22,209 nt of DNA from Erysipelotrichaceae bacterium UBA6182 (GCA_002422065.1 DITO01000098.1:508-22716); one strand, 5' to 3'. Counted from the first letter of the stretch, positions 6,529 through 15,060 are shown. The notes: a model not told the origin generated them from the sequence alone. Translations and numbers: made by a program.

Positions 6529-7830
6529 CTAAACAATGGTTTTTAATAGATCAGCAAGTACATATATATCTTTTGAACTCATGAATAAGTAAACTGCAGG
6601 AGAATGTTTTGCTAAAATATGAGCTGCATCCATATCTTCATTAATTACATGAGCTCCACTAATCTTCTCAGATAAATAATAGATATCTTGAGTATAACCT
6701 TCTTCATAATCATCAATACTGTTAAAATTTACAAGATAAACTTCATCTGCTAACGATAAGGCAGATGTAAACTCATTCACAAAATTAACTAAACGTGAAA
6801 CACGATGAGGTTTAAATACTGCAATAATCTTTTTATCTTGATAAGCTTGTTTTGCCGCTAAAACTGTCATTTTGATTTCAGTAGGATGATGTGCATAGTC
6901 ATCAATAAAAACATCGTTGTTTATAATTTCTTGTACAAATCGACGTTTTGCCCCTTTGAAATCAATTAAACTTTCTTGAATACTATTTAATGGGATATCA
7001 AGAAGTAATCCTAAAGTGATTGCAGCTAATGCATTTAACACCATATGATCTCCTACTAAAGACAACTTAAATTCCCCTTTATCCTCACCTTTAAACATCA
7101 GTTTAAATGTTGTAAAACCTTGTTCATAACGCACATTCTTTGCTATGACATCATTATCATCCTCAAAACCATAATACATAATTGGACGATTGATTGTTAA
7201 AGAGCGAATAAGTTTATCATCACCACAGGCAATAATATACTGAGATACTGTTTCACTAAATGCTTGAAAAGCATGGATGTAGTCTTTAAGTGTTTTGAAA
7301 TAATCGACATGATCCCAATCAATATTTGTAATAATGGCATAGTGAGGATTATATGCTAAGAAGTGATGGCGATATTCACATGCTTCAACAACCAAGTCTT
7401 TAGCATCTTCACTAAGATGTCCTTGACCATCTCCAATAAGATATCCACTAGGATGATGATAACTAAGCATATGTGCAATAAGAGAAGTTGTCGTCGTTTT
7501 ACCATGAGAACCGCTCACTGCAATTGAGTTGTATTTCGCCATCAACTCACCTAAAAAATGATGATAGCGAATCACTCTCACATTCTTTGAAGCATGTGCT
7601 TTAACAACCTCATCAAAATCATCAAGAAAAGCATTACCTACAACAACGGTCCATTCAGGAAGAAATTCTGTAACCATAAAAGGCACCATTTTTATATGAC
7701 GTGCTTCAAGTTGTTCTTGAGTAAAAATATGTTTGTCAATATCACTTCCCATAACCTCATGACCGATGTCATGAAGCATGCAAGCAAGTGATGCCATTCC
7801 AGCACCTTTAATTCCAATGAAAAATATCAT
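6529..7830 (-). CDS. murC: UDP-N-acetylmuramate--L-alanine ligase
   Basis: A 433-residue Mur ligase that adds L-Ala to UDP-MurNAc, the first peptide step of peptidoglycan synthesis in the cytoplasm. The N-terminal UDP-binding domain opens MIFFIGIKGAGMASLACML, the MurC-type GxxGxGM loop. The ATP-binding P-loop SGSHGKTTTTS is at residues 106-116, followed by EACEYRHHF. The C-terminal domain has the DDYAHHPTEI signature shared by MurC enzymes. Length is normal. The ATG follows AGGAA, and the gene lies 8 nt after the preceding gene. Its position upstream of a ytxG-like gene and ccpA matches Bacillus. Confidence 0.96.
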   Translation of the reverse strand: MIFFIGIKGAGMASLACMLHDIGHEVMGSDIDKHIFTQEQLEARHIKMVPFMVTEFLPEWTVVVGNAFLDDFDEVVKAHASKNVRVIRYHHFLGELMAKYNSIAVSGSHGKTTTTSLIAHMLSYHHPSGYLIGDGQGHLSEDAKDLVVEACEYRHHFLAYNPHYAIITNIDWDHVDYFKTLKDYIHAFQAFSETVSQYIIACGDDKLIRSLTINRPIMYYGFEDDNDVIAKNVRYEQGFTTFKLMFKGEDKGEFKLSLVGDHMVLNALAAITLGLLLDIPLNSIQESLIDFKGAKRRFVQEIINNDVFIDDYAHHPTEIKMTVLAAKQAYQDKKIIAVFKPHRVSRLVNFVNEFTSALSLADEVYLVNFNSIDDYEEGYTQDIYYLSEKISGAHVINEDMDAAHILAKHSPAVYLFMSSKDIYVLADLLKTIV

Positions 7831-7838
7831 AGTAATTC

Positions 7839-8495
7839 CTATTCATCAAAAAGTGAACGAAACATCGTTTGTACACTTTCATCTTCACTTTCTTGTGATG
7901 GATCATCGAAGAATTCATGTTCTTGTTTTTCAACTACTTTAGGTTTTTTCGGCTCATCTAGGAATAAATCATCCATCGATGGCTGTTTTACAACTGGAAC
8001 ACTCACAACATCTTCGTTAAACAAATCATCCATACTAACATGTTTTGAAACCTCAACTTGTGGCTTAACAGCAACAGGTTTTGCTCTGACTACACCATAT
8101 ATTGGTGAAAATACAGTCCCTAAAACACTAGTATTCTCTTGAGGGAGTCCAAGTGGGGTTTGAGAAACTTTAGTCGTTGTTGAGGCTTGCTCCTTCTTTC
8201 CAAAGATTGGAGAGATAATTGAAGATGCTTGGTATGGAACTGCTTGTGCAGTTTCCTTCTTAACAATTGGTTTCAATTCTATTTTTTTCTCAACTTTTTC
8301 ACTAGAAAAATCAAGTGACTTTTGATGAACTAAAGGTACCTCTTCAATGATTGGTTCTTTTTCTTCTAAGTCAATCATTTTCATTTTTGACACCGGTACT
8401 CCTTCTTGACTTAAAGAAGGATCATAACTAGGTTCAATTTCTTCTTCTACCACATCAACTTCTTCAAATAGAAACGACATTAATTTCTTAAACAT
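7839..8495 (-). CDS. low-complexity protein with paired SPI[FY]G and MDDLF motifs, unknown
   Basis: A 218-residue, probably largely disordered protein. An N-terminal amphipathic helix (MFKKLMSFLF, residues 1-10) precedes a very acidic stretch (11-25). Two copies of SPI[FY]G occur at 95-99 and 130-134, and two copies of MDDLF at 155-159 and 174-178, set in linkers rich in Val, Lys, Pro and Glu. The protein ends acidic with MFRSLFDE. I chose the ATG at 8495 because GAGGAAA precedes it; the longer reading overlaps the upstream lipoprotein. No enzymatic domain is visible. Repeated short motifs suggest a multivalent binding protein, and the N-terminus resembles membrane-targeting helices of division proteins such as SepF. 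This is inference. In Bacillus, as I recall, the translocase gene sftA sits beside murC; no translocase domain is present here. Confidence 0.7.
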   Translation of the reverse strand: MFKKLMSFLFEEVDVVEEEIEPSYDPSLSQEGVPVSKMKMIDLEEKEPIIEEVPLVHQKSLDFSSEKVEKKIELKPIVKKETAQAVPYQASSIISPIFGKKEQASTTTKVSQTPLGLPQENTSVLGTVFSPIYGVVRAKPVAVKPQVEVSKHVSMDDLFNEDVVSVPVVKQPSMDDLFLDEPKKPKVVEKQEHEFFDDPSQESEDESVQTMFRSLFDE

Positions 8496-8517
8496 AAAGT
8501 TTCCTCGCTTCTTGGTT

Positions 8518-9279
8518 TTATTCTTGACCATCTTCAGGTTCTTGGACATCTTCAGACTCTTCACCCTCAAAAATCGGTTCATCAGGAAGATCTTGATACT
8601 CCCTTAAAAGTTCTTCAAGAGTTGGTGGTCCTTTTAAAAGATTAATCATGTCGGCAATCGTTCCTGATTCAGGAGCAAGTTGGTTAAATAGATTTTCAGT
8701 TTGTGATTGAAAGTCTAACCTATCTTCACCTTTAGTATATAGAGAAATAATCAAGTCATGATTAACTGATGAATTCTTAAGAATGACTATCATATCATTT
8801 AAAACTGACTCTACATTAGCCAACGCTACATTTGCAGTAAGCACTATATCGAAACTACGAAGCATCATGGTGTAACGATTTTCTTGGCTAGAAAGTTTGA
8901 ATTCATAAGACTGCATCTTTCCTTGATAATTCGAATATTCTCCAATATAGTGGATAAGAGGTGTATCAAGCGTAATGGTTCTTAAACTGTTGTTTAATGA
9001 AGATTTATACAGTTGTTTTGCAATAACACCCACAACATCGACATTAAATTGAATGATTTCCTGATTTGATAGCATAGACACAAAGTATGGTCCGCTTTGC
9101 TTAACCCCAGCATGAAATGGTTTGTAGAAAGAATACTTGTTTGTTATGACATTTTGAATAGGAGATCCTTGCTGCTCAAAATTTTCAAGAATTCCTAAAA
9201 ACTGAATTTCTTGAATTGATTGAACTTGACATGCTGTCAAGAAAAATACAAATGTTATTGTAGCAAGGATTTTTTTCAT
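8518..9279 (-). CDS. predicted lipoprotein, unknown
   Basis: A 253-residue protein with a type II signal peptide: MKKIL, a hydrophobic core and lipobox LTAC with Cys at residue 17. The mature domain has alternating polar and hydrophobic strands and no membrane segment. The last 17 residues are almost all Glu, Asp, Gln, Pro and Val. I do not recognise the family. It starts 4 nt after the M42 peptidase stop, with no evident Shine-Dalgarno before its ATG, so translation probably depends on coupling to the upstream gene. It is followed after 22 nt by the motif-repeat protein and then murC, which hints at an envelope role without proving it. Confidence 0.75.
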   Translation of the reverse strand: MKKILATITFVFFLTACQVQSIQEIQFLGILENFEQQGSPIQNVITNKYSFYKPFHAGVKQSGPYFVSMLSNQEIIQFNVDVVGVIAKQLYKSSLNNSLRTITLDTPLIHYIGEYSNYQGKMQSYEFKLSSQENRYTMMLRSFDIVLTANVALANVESVLNDMIVILKNSSVNHDLIISLYTKGEDRLDFQSQTENLFNQLAPESGTIADMINLLKGPPTLEELLREYQDLPDEPIFEGEESEDVQEPEDGQE

Positions 9280-9283
9280 ATTG

Positions 9284-10360
9284 TTATTGATTACAAGTAA
9301 TCATATCATTGATTATCGTATCATTCAATTCTTCAATGAAATGAGATGAAACATGATATGCAGCATTTAAGTCGTTAACATCACAAATACTCGATGCTGT
9401 GTGTATATTTCGAGCGCAAATGCAAATAGTTAAAGTAGGAACTCCCATATTAGATTTATGAATCGCACCGGCATCAGTTCCACCTAATGATAGATAATAC
9501 TGATGTGGAATTTCATGGGCAATGGCTGTCTTCTTTAAACGTTCAAGCATACAGCGATTTGGAAGCATACTAGCATCCACAAATCGAAGTAGAACTCCAG
9601 CACCTAACTTACCTAGTACGTCTTTATCTGCCCCTGCATCATTTGCTGGAGAGCAATCGTAGACGATTGCAATGTCTGGCTGTGTAAGATTAGCTGCGGT
9701 TTGAGCTCCACGAAGACCCACTTCCTCTTGAACAGTAGCTCCAGAGATTAAGTCAAAAGGTAAATCTACATCCTTAAATGCCTCTAGCATCGCTAAAGCC
9801 ATAGCACATCCATAACGATTATCTAATGCTTTAGATAAAATACGATGATCATTCAGTCTTACAAAATCACCATCAAGGACGACCATGTCTCCAAGGGTTA
9901 CTCCCATGTCAAGTACTTCTTGTTTACTACGAGCACCTATGTCAACTAAAAGATCCTGAATCTCAACAGGTGAATTACGTTTAGCATCAGTAAGCATATG
10001 AGGAGGGATAGACCCAATGGTTCCTTTATATACACGACCATCTAAAGTTGTCACACGTACTCGCTGACTCATGAGGGTTTGTGACCACCACCCACCTACT
10101 GGATAGATAGATAATGATCCTACATCATTGATTTGCTTGACCATGAAACCAACTTCATCCATATGACCAGCTAACAGCACTTTCTTAGCATTAGCCACTT
10201 TACTTTTCTTAATACCAAAAATGCTTCCTAATCCATCGGTAATGATTTCATCAGAGAGTGGTGTTAGATTTTGTTTCATGTATTGAAATACTTGGCTTTC
10301 AAGAGATGCTATACCATCAAGTCTTGCTAAATTTTCTAAATGCATTAAAAGTTTATCCAC
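9284..10360 (-). CDS. M42-family aminopeptidase (YtoP/glutamyl aminopeptidase-like)
   Basis: A 358-residue metallopeptidase of family M42, cytoplasmic enzymes with two metal ions that remove N-terminal residues from peptides and form large oligomers. Metal and catalytic residues are all visible: H66 in AGHMDEVG, D180 in KALDNRYG, E212 and E213 in VQEEVGLRGA, D235 in YDCSP, and H320 in ARNIHT. The start is GTG at 10360 inside the end of trmB (8-nt overlap), with GGAGG ten bases upstream; an ATG five codons later is an alternative. The trmB neighbour and nearby murC match the context of B. subtilis ytoP as I recall it. Substrate preference cannot be told from sequence. Confidence 0.92.
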   Translation of the reverse strand: MDKLLMHLENLARLDGIASLESQVFQYMKQNLTPLSDEIITDGLGSIFGIKKSKVANAKKVLLAGHMDEVGFMVKQINDVGSLSIYPVGGWWSQTLMSQRVRVTTLDGRVYKGTIGSIPPHMLTDAKRNSPVEIQDLLVDIGARSKQEVLDMGVTLGDMVVLDGDFVRLNDHRILSKALDNRYGCAMALAMLEAFKDVDLPFDLISGATVQEEVGLRGAQTAANLTQPDIAIVYDCSPANDAGADKDVLGKLGAGVLLRFVDASMLPNRCMLERLKKTAIAHEIPHQYYLSLGGTDAGAIHKSNMGVPTLTICICARNIHTASSICDVNDLNAAYHVSSHFIEELNDTIINDMITCNQ

Positions 10361-10988
10361 GGTGTTTTTTCCTCCATATACATCGATAAATCGGTTGATT
10401 TAAACTCATAAATCGTGCTTCATATTCACTAATTGCATCTTCTTGTTGTTCACGTCTAAAATCGACACTCATCTCCTCAAGAACAAATCCAGATTGAGAA
10501 AACTGAACCATGGAATATTCAAAAAGATCTTTGTTATCTGTCTTCATAATAATTTGTCCTTCTTCACTAAGAATACGTTTATATTGATCAATAAATGTAG
10601 AAGCTGAAAGACGCCTTTTATGAGTTCTTTTCTTTGGCCATGGATCAGAAAAATTAAGATGAATGATATCAATATCATGATCACTAAATTGCTCTAAATA
10701 ATTCTGTGCATCTCCTATCAAAAATAACTGATTGTCTTTAATTGCTTCTGAAGCTTTCTTAATTGCAACAGCAGCAACATTCATTTCTTTTTCAATGCCA
10801 ATCCAAAGATCTTTTGGGTATATTTGACTCATTTGAATCCAATAGTCCCCTTTTCCTGAACCAATTTCAAGATGAACAATGTCATAATGAGCATGGGTTT
10901 TACCACTTAGAGAAAGTACATCACCAAGCACAAAGGAAGGAGGATTTTGTAAAAGAGAATCTACCCAAGGCTTTTTACGCATTCTCAT
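10353..10988 (-). CDS. trmB: tRNA (guanine-N7-)-methyltransferase
   Basis: A 211-residue SAM-dependent methyltransferase that makes m7G46 in the tRNA variable loop. The SAM-binding motif LEIGSGKGDYW and the TrmB signature FSDPWPKKRTHKRRL are intact, followed by KTDNKDLFEYS and a C-terminal YEARFMSLNQPIYR, all hallmarks of the family. I start it at MRMRKKPW because family members begin this way, giving a 14-nt overlap with pepV. An in-frame ATG four codons upstream (11000) is possible. Neither has a strong Shine-Dalgarno, so coupling to pepV translation is likely. Confidence 0.95.
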   Translation of the reverse strand: MRMRKKPWVDSLLQNPPSFVLGDVLSLSGKTHAHYDIVHLEIGSGKGDYWIQMSQIYPKDLWIGIEKEMNVAAVAIKKASEAIKDNQLFLIGDAQNYLEQFSDHDIDIIHLNFSDPWPKKRTHKRRLSASTFIDQYKRILSEEGQIIMKTDNKDLFEYSMVQFSQSGFVLEEMSVDFRREQQEDAISEYEARFMSLNQPIYRCIWRKKHRG

Positions 10989-12360
10989 AGGCAAGTTCAT
11001 ACAACGCTTTCGCGTATATCGCTGTCGCTAACACTAAGTCTTCAATCTCAATCCCTTCATCTTTTTGGTGAGCATCACCCACATGAGCAAGTTGAGGTTT
11101 CGTGATAAATTTCATACCATAGGCCACAAAATTTGGCATAGTACGTGCATAAGTTCCACCCCCCATGGTGAGTGGAGGTGTAAAATCATCATTACTAAGT
11201 TCTTTATATACACGATGTAGTGTTTGAACTAATGTAGAACTTGGATCAACAAAATGAGGACCTTTATGAGCTACAATCTCGTAACCAAAAGATGTTGATG
11301 CGAGTTTATCGCTAACACGATCTTCAATCCAATCAATATTCACATCATTAGGATAGCGAATATCAATAGTTAACGCAGTATGATTGTTTTCTACAGAAAC
11401 AATACCACAGTTTGTGCTAAGCCATCCCATATGAACTCCATCGAACGCAATATTTAAACTTTTTCCCATTACATCACTAATGAGTGATGCTGCTTCAAGA
11501 GATAATTCATCATTATAAACACTACCTACAAAGTTAAAAGCATGATATGAAGCATTAATCCCTTTATGAGGTGTAGATGCATGCGTATAATCACCATAGA
11601 ACGTATACTCAACCAATGTATCATCTAAGACATTTACATCCACTTGAAGGCGATGTGCATTTTGATACCATTCTAAAGCGTGTTGATTATGTTGTGTATT
11701 TACAACAAGTTTTGCTTTTCCAATAACGATATTAGGACGTTCACCCGCATGAAAAGATTGTATGATCGTAGGTTTATGTGAACGAAGTACGATGTTTGCA
11801 ATGCCTTTCTCTCCATAGATTAATGGGAAATAGGCATCAGGTACAAAACCAAAATCAGGTATCTTGCGATTTTTAGTGAAATAATCCATACAACGCATTC
11901 CTGTTTCTTCATCAACACCAACGATAAGTTGAAGTTGATGCTTTAAAGGAATGTTTAAATCTTTAAGAATACGCAATGCATAAAGCGCTGCGATGGTTGG
12001 TCCTTTGTCATCCCCAGTACCACGGCCAAATATAACCCCATTTTCAATCACAGCCTTAAAAGGATCTTTTGTCCATCCCTCACCAACAGGGACAACATCT
12101 AGATGTCCTAAAAGACCGATTGAAGTTGATTGAGTCCCATATGAGGCAACCCCGGCATATCCATCAACATTATCAACATTGAAACCTAATGATTCACAAC
12201 GATTTAAAAACCAATCAAGTGTTTCTTTTAAAGGTTGTCCAAATGGAGCTTCTTTTGAAATGCTTGATTCATCAGTAAGTGAAGGAAATGCTATCAAATC
12301 AGTGAGATCTTGCACCATCTCAGATTCATATTGTTGTGCAAGTTGTTTGAAATCAATCAT
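10975..12360 (-). CDS. pepV: PepV-type Zn-dependent dipeptidase (M20 family)
   Basis: A 461-residue M20 metallopeptidase that cleaves dipeptides with an unblocked N-terminus in the cytoplasm. Expected residues are present: H86 and D88 in GHLDVVP, D118 in GTGDDKGP, E151/E152 in VDEETG, D175 in VPDAYFP, and a C-terminal His in AHQKDEG. The insertion after YGEKGIANI is the lid domain of PepV. Length matches PepV. I chose the ATG at 12360 because AAAGGA lies 6 nt upstream; an ATG five codons earlier lacks a site. It follows pnp by 29 nt, with a hairpin between them. Confidence 0.92.
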   Translation of the reverse strand: MIDFKQLAQQYESEMVQDLTDLIAFPSLTDESSISKEAPFGQPLKETLDWFLNRCESLGFNVDNVDGYAGVASYGTQSTSIGLLGHLDVVPVGEGWTKDPFKAVIENGVIFGRGTGDDKGPTIAALYALRILKDLNIPLKHQLQLIVGVDEETGMRCMDYFTKNRKIPDFGFVPDAYFPLIYGEKGIANIVLRSHKPTIIQSFHAGERPNIVIGKAKLVVNTQHNQHALEWYQNAHRLQVDVNVLDDTLVEYTFYGDYTHASTPHKGINASYHAFNFVGSVYNDELSLEAASLISDVMGKSLNIAFDGVHMGWLSTNCGIVSVENNHTALTIDIRYPNDVNIDWIEDRVSDKLASTSFGYEIVAHKGPHFVDPSSTLVQTLHRVYKELSNDDFTPPLTMGGGTYARTMPNFVAYGMKFITKPQLAHVGDAHQKDEGIEIEDLVLATAIYAKALYELAYENA

Positions 12361-12380
12361 AATGGTTCCTTTCATAGAAG

Positions 12381-12399
12381 AAAAAACGGTTACCCGTTT
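12381..12399 (-). terminator. hairpin at the pnp stop codon, weak terminator or attenuator
   Basis: AAACGG (12384-12389) and CCGTTT (12394-12399) form a perfect 6-bp stem whose 4-nt loop holds the pnp stop codon. In minus-strand RNA the stem runs into UUUUUUCUUC, so it can act as a short intrinsic terminator limiting readthrough from pnp into pepV. Confidence 0.55.
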
Positions 12400-14561
12400 C
12401 TTCTTGGTGGTCTCTTATCTTTGTTGAATGGCTTACGCTCAGGTTCGACATAACCTTCAGGTTTAGGAAGTAAATCCTTAGCTGAGACATTAACTCGACC
12501 CTTCTCATCCACTTCAATAACGATGACTTTAATTACATCCCCAAGTTTTAAGACATCTTCAACGTTTTCGACACGCTCATAAGAAATCTTAGAGACATGA
12601 AGTAATCCATCTGTTCCTGGGAATAAGGAGACAAATGCACCAAATTTTTCGATACGTACCACTTTAGCATCAAACACTTCACCGACTTTAGTTGTCTTGA
12701 TGAGTGATTCAATACGTGCCGCTGCTTTCTTAATTGCTTCCATATTTGTGTGATAAATCGCAACGCGACCATCATCTTCTATATCAATCTTAACATTGTC
12801 ACAATCAGCGATAATTTGATTAATCATCTTACCACCTGGACCAATAATTTCGCGAATCTTATCTACAGGCACTGTAAGTTTAATAAGTTTAGGAGCATAT
12901 GTTCCTACTTCATCACGGGCAACATTAATCATTTGGTTCATATTTTCTAAGATATGTAAGCGACCAATTTGAGCTTGAGTCAGTGCTTCTTTTAATATTT
13001 GTGGAGTTAATCCTTCAATTTTAATATCCATTTGAAGTGCAGTGACTCCAGCAGCAGTTCCTGCTACTTTAAAGTCCATATCTCCAAAATGATCTTCCAT
13101 GCCTTGAATATCAGAAAGTACTGAATAGCTATCACCATAAGTGACTAGACCCATTGCGATACCTGCTACTGGAGCTTTGATAGGAACCCCTGCAGCCATT
13201 AGCGCCATAGAACCAGCACAGATGGAAGCTTGAGATGTTGAACCATTAGACTCAACAACTTCTGCAACTAAGCGAATAGCATATGGAAATTCTTCTTCAC
13301 TTGGTAAGACTTGTGCAAGTGCACGCTCACCTAAAGCACCATGACCAATTTCACGACGTCCTGGAGAACCCATTCGTCTCGTTTCCCCAACAGAGAATGG
13401 TGGGAAGTTATAGTGGTGCATAAAACGTTTTGATTCAACCATACTGATATCATCAATAATTTGATTATCCCCCATCGCTCCTAATGTTGCGATAGAAATA
13501 ACTTGTGTCTGACCACGTGTAAACATTGCACTACCATGAACTCGTGGAAGAATATCAATTTGAGAATCAAGTGCTCTGATTTCATCCGGTTTACGACCAT
13601 CAGGTCTAACTTTATCAATTGAAATTAAGCGACGAACTTCATCAGAAACGATGTCATGACAAACTTCTTTCACTTGTTTAATAGCTTTATCTTTTGCCTT
13701 ATCATTATCAAAGGTAAATGAATTGAAATGTTCAACGGCTTCAGCTTCAATTTCATCAATCGCATTGTAACGTTCAAGTTTTTCGTTGATTGAAACAGCT
13801 GCTCTTAAACGACTTTCGAAGTTTAATTTTACAGTCGAAGTAATTTCTTCTGGGATTGCATATAACGTGATTTCACGTTTCGGTTTTCCAACCGCACTTG
13901 CAATTTCCTCTTGAAACTCACATAGTTTAACAATAAACTCATGACCAAAAAGCATAGCTTCAAGCATATCTTCTTCTGAAACTTCTCTAGCTCCAGCTTC
14001 AACCATGTTGATTGCTTTCTTAGTCCCTGCAACAGTTAAATCGATATCTGATTTTTCTAGTTCTTCAAGTGTAGGGTTAATAATGAGTTCACCATTAACA
14101 CGACCTACAACAACTCCAGCAATTGGACCATTGAATGGTAAATCTGATACACATAAAGCTAATGAAGACCCAAACATTGCAGCCATTGCTGGCGAGCAAT
14201 TGTTATCAGCAGACAATACCATGTTGACTACTTGAACTTCATTACGATATCCATCCGCAAATAATGGACGAATAGGACGGTCAATGAGACGTGATGTTAA
14301 TGTCGCCGTTTCACTTGGACGACCTTCACGACGTAAAAATCCACCTGGGATTTTTCCTACTGAGTATAATTTTTCTTCATAAATGACTGTGAGTGGAAAG
14401 AAATCTAGATCTTTCGCATTCTTACTCCCAGTCGCTGTTGACAAGATTACAGTATCTTCATAACGAACGATAACTGCTCCTCCTGCTTGTTTTGCAATTT
14501 CGCCCGTCTCTACCACTAGAGAACGGCCTGCAAAATCTAACGCAAAGCGTTGTTTTGACAT
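12390..14561 (-). CDS. pnp: polyribonucleotide nucleotidyltransferase (PNPase)
   Basis: A 723-residue phosphorolytic 3'-5' exoribonuclease acting in RNA decay. Two RNase PH domains are present: the first opens FALDFAGRSLVVETGEIAKQ and contains PLTVIYEEKLYSVGKIPGGF; the second contains RPDGRKPDEIRALDSQIDIL and FPPFSVGETRRMGSPGRREI. A KH domain with IIGPGGKMINQII (about 561-626) and an S1 domain (about 627-697) follow, then a basic tail ending RPPRRNG. Length and order are standard. It lies downstream of rpsO as in most bacteria, here separated by a terminator and with its own likely promoter. AGAGGTG precedes the ATG. Confidence 0.98.
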   Translation of the reverse strand: MSKQRFALDFAGRSLVVETGEIAKQAGGAVIVRYEDTVILSTATGSKNAKDLDFFPLTVIYEEKLYSVGKIPGGFLRREGRPSETATLTSRLIDRPIRPLFADGYRNEVQVVNMVLSADNNCSPAMAAMFGSSLALCVSDLPFNGPIAGVVVGRVNGELIINPTLEELEKSDIDLTVAGTKKAINMVEAGAREVSEEDMLEAMLFGHEFIVKLCEFQEEIASAVGKPKREITLYAIPEEITSTVKLNFESRLRAAVSINEKLERYNAIDEIEAEAVEHFNSFTFDNDKAKDKAIKQVKEVCHDIVSDEVRRLISIDKVRPDGRKPDEIRALDSQIDILPRVHGSAMFTRGQTQVISIATLGAMGDNQIIDDISMVESKRFMHHYNFPPFSVGETRRMGSPGRREIGHGALGERALAQVLPSEEEFPYAIRLVAEVVESNGSTSQASICAGSMALMAAGVPIKAPVAGIAMGLVTYGDSYSVLSDIQGMEDHFGDMDFKVAGTAAGVTALQMDIKIEGLTPQILKEALTQAQIGRLHILENMNQMINVARDEVGTYAPKLIKLTVPVDKIREIIGPGGKMINQIIADCDNVKIDIEDDGRVAIYHTNMEAIKKAAARIESLIKTTKVGEVFDAKVVRIEKFGAFVSLFPGTDGLLHVSKISYERVENVEDVLKLGDVIKVIVIEVDEKGRVNVSAKDLLPKPEGYVEPERKPFNKDKRPPRRNG

Positions 14562-14588
14562 AATTCACCTCTTACTTTTAACTTATTT

Positions 14589-14597
14589 ATTTTACCA
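14589..14597 (-). promoter_or_regulatory. candidate extended -10 promoter of pnp
   Basis: Minus strand TGGTAAAAT fits TGn plus a -10 differing from TATAAT at one base. No good -35 is visible 16-18 nt upstream. It lies between the rpsO terminator and the pnp Shine-Dalgarno, so pnp need not rely on readthrough. Confidence 0.4.
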
Positions 14598-14641
14598 CAT
14601 CAAAGGTTAAAAAACACATGAGTAAAAAAATAAAAAAAATC

Positions 14642-14666
14642 AAAAAAAAAACCAAACCGAAGTTTG
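14642..14666 (-). terminator. rpsO intrinsic terminator with UUCG tetraloop
   Basis: Minus-strand RNA CAAAC-UUCG-GUUUG (14653-14666) is followed by a G and ten U residues (14642-14651). It begins 2 nt after the rpsO stop. The UUCG tetraloop stabilises the otherwise AU-rich 5-bp stem. Confidence 0.85.
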
Positions 14667-14668
14667 AT

Positions 14669-14935
14669 TTATTTACGTAATCCTAAACGACTAACAAGTT
14701 CACGGTAACGGTTAACATCGGAATCGCGTAAGTATTTTAAGAAACTACGACGACGACCAACCATTTTCATTAAACCACGGAGTGAATGGAAGTCTTTTTT
14801 ATGAACTTTTAAGTGTTCAGTTAAGACGTTGATTTGCTCAGTTAGTACAGCTACTTGTACTTCGACTGAACCAGTATCTCCTTCAAATCGTGCGAATGAT
14901 GTCATGATTTCTTGTTTTCTTTCTTTTGAAATCAT
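14669..14935 (-). CDS. rpsO: 30S ribosomal protein S15
   Basis: An 88-residue S15, the primary 16S rRNA-binding protein of the central 30S domain that also bridges to the 50S subunit. Recognised by MISKERKQEIM, the SVEVQVAVLTEQI helix, HKKDFHSLRGLMKMVGRRRS and FLKYLRDSDVNRY. Length is one residue from the usual 89. The ATG follows AGAGAGG. It has its own promoter and a structured 70-nt leader that may mediate autoregulation by S15, a known mode for this gene in other bacteria. Confidence 0.98.
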   Translation of the reverse strand: MISKERKQEIMTSFARFEGDTGSVEVQVAVLTEQINVLTEHLKVHKKDFHSLRGLMKMVGRRRSFLKYLRDSDVNRYRELVSRLGLRK

Positions 14936-15005
14936 AGGGCCTCTCTCTTTCTGTCCTTCTAATCCAAGTGATGGGTCGAGGAAACCTCACCCCTAGAATA
15001 AAAGC
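14936..15005 (-). promoter_or_regulatory. structured rpsO 5' leader, candidate S15 autoregulatory element
   Basis: The predicted leader can fold two ways. UAGGG (14995-14991) can pair with CCCUA (14939-14935), which covers the A of the start codon. Alternatively GGGUGAGG (14992-14985) can pair with CCUC and ACCC (14981-14978 and 14976-14973) around a UUU loop. The two pairings share the same G run and exclude each other, as expected of a translational switch. Ribosomal-protein S15 leaders of this kind are known in Bacillota; this one was not matched to a model. Confidence 0.5.
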
Positions 15006-15011
15006 ATTTGT

Positions 15012-15040
15012 ATGATATCATATAACTAACAGTAATACAA
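15012..15040 (-). promoter_or_regulatory. promoter of rpsO
   Basis: On the minus strand TTGTAT (15035-15040) and TATCAT (15012-15017) are 17 nt apart, and the -10 is extended (TGATATCAT). The predicted start is near 15005. The -10 region lies in a perfect 12-bp palindrome, TATGATATCATA (15011-15022), in the divergent gap before the plus-strand gene, so promoters in both directions may overlap. Confidence 0.6.
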
Positions 15041-15060
15041 CACTAAGAATGGAGAACACA

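Noticed and set aside
7594..7791. Plus-strand open frame inside murC
   Set aside because: Antisense shadow with no start signal.
7839..8582. Longer reading of the motif-repeat protein starting at 8582
   Set aside because: It would overlap the acidic tail of the lipoprotein gene by 65 nt and lacks a ribosome-binding site; the ATG at 8495 has GAGGAAA upstream.
12548..12950. Open frames on both strands within the 3' part of pnp
   Set aside because: Shadows of the conserved KH/S1 coding region; compositions are not protein-like and no start signals exist.
13829..14235. Open frames overlapping the 5' half of pnp
   Set aside because: Out-of-frame shadows of a well-conserved enzyme.
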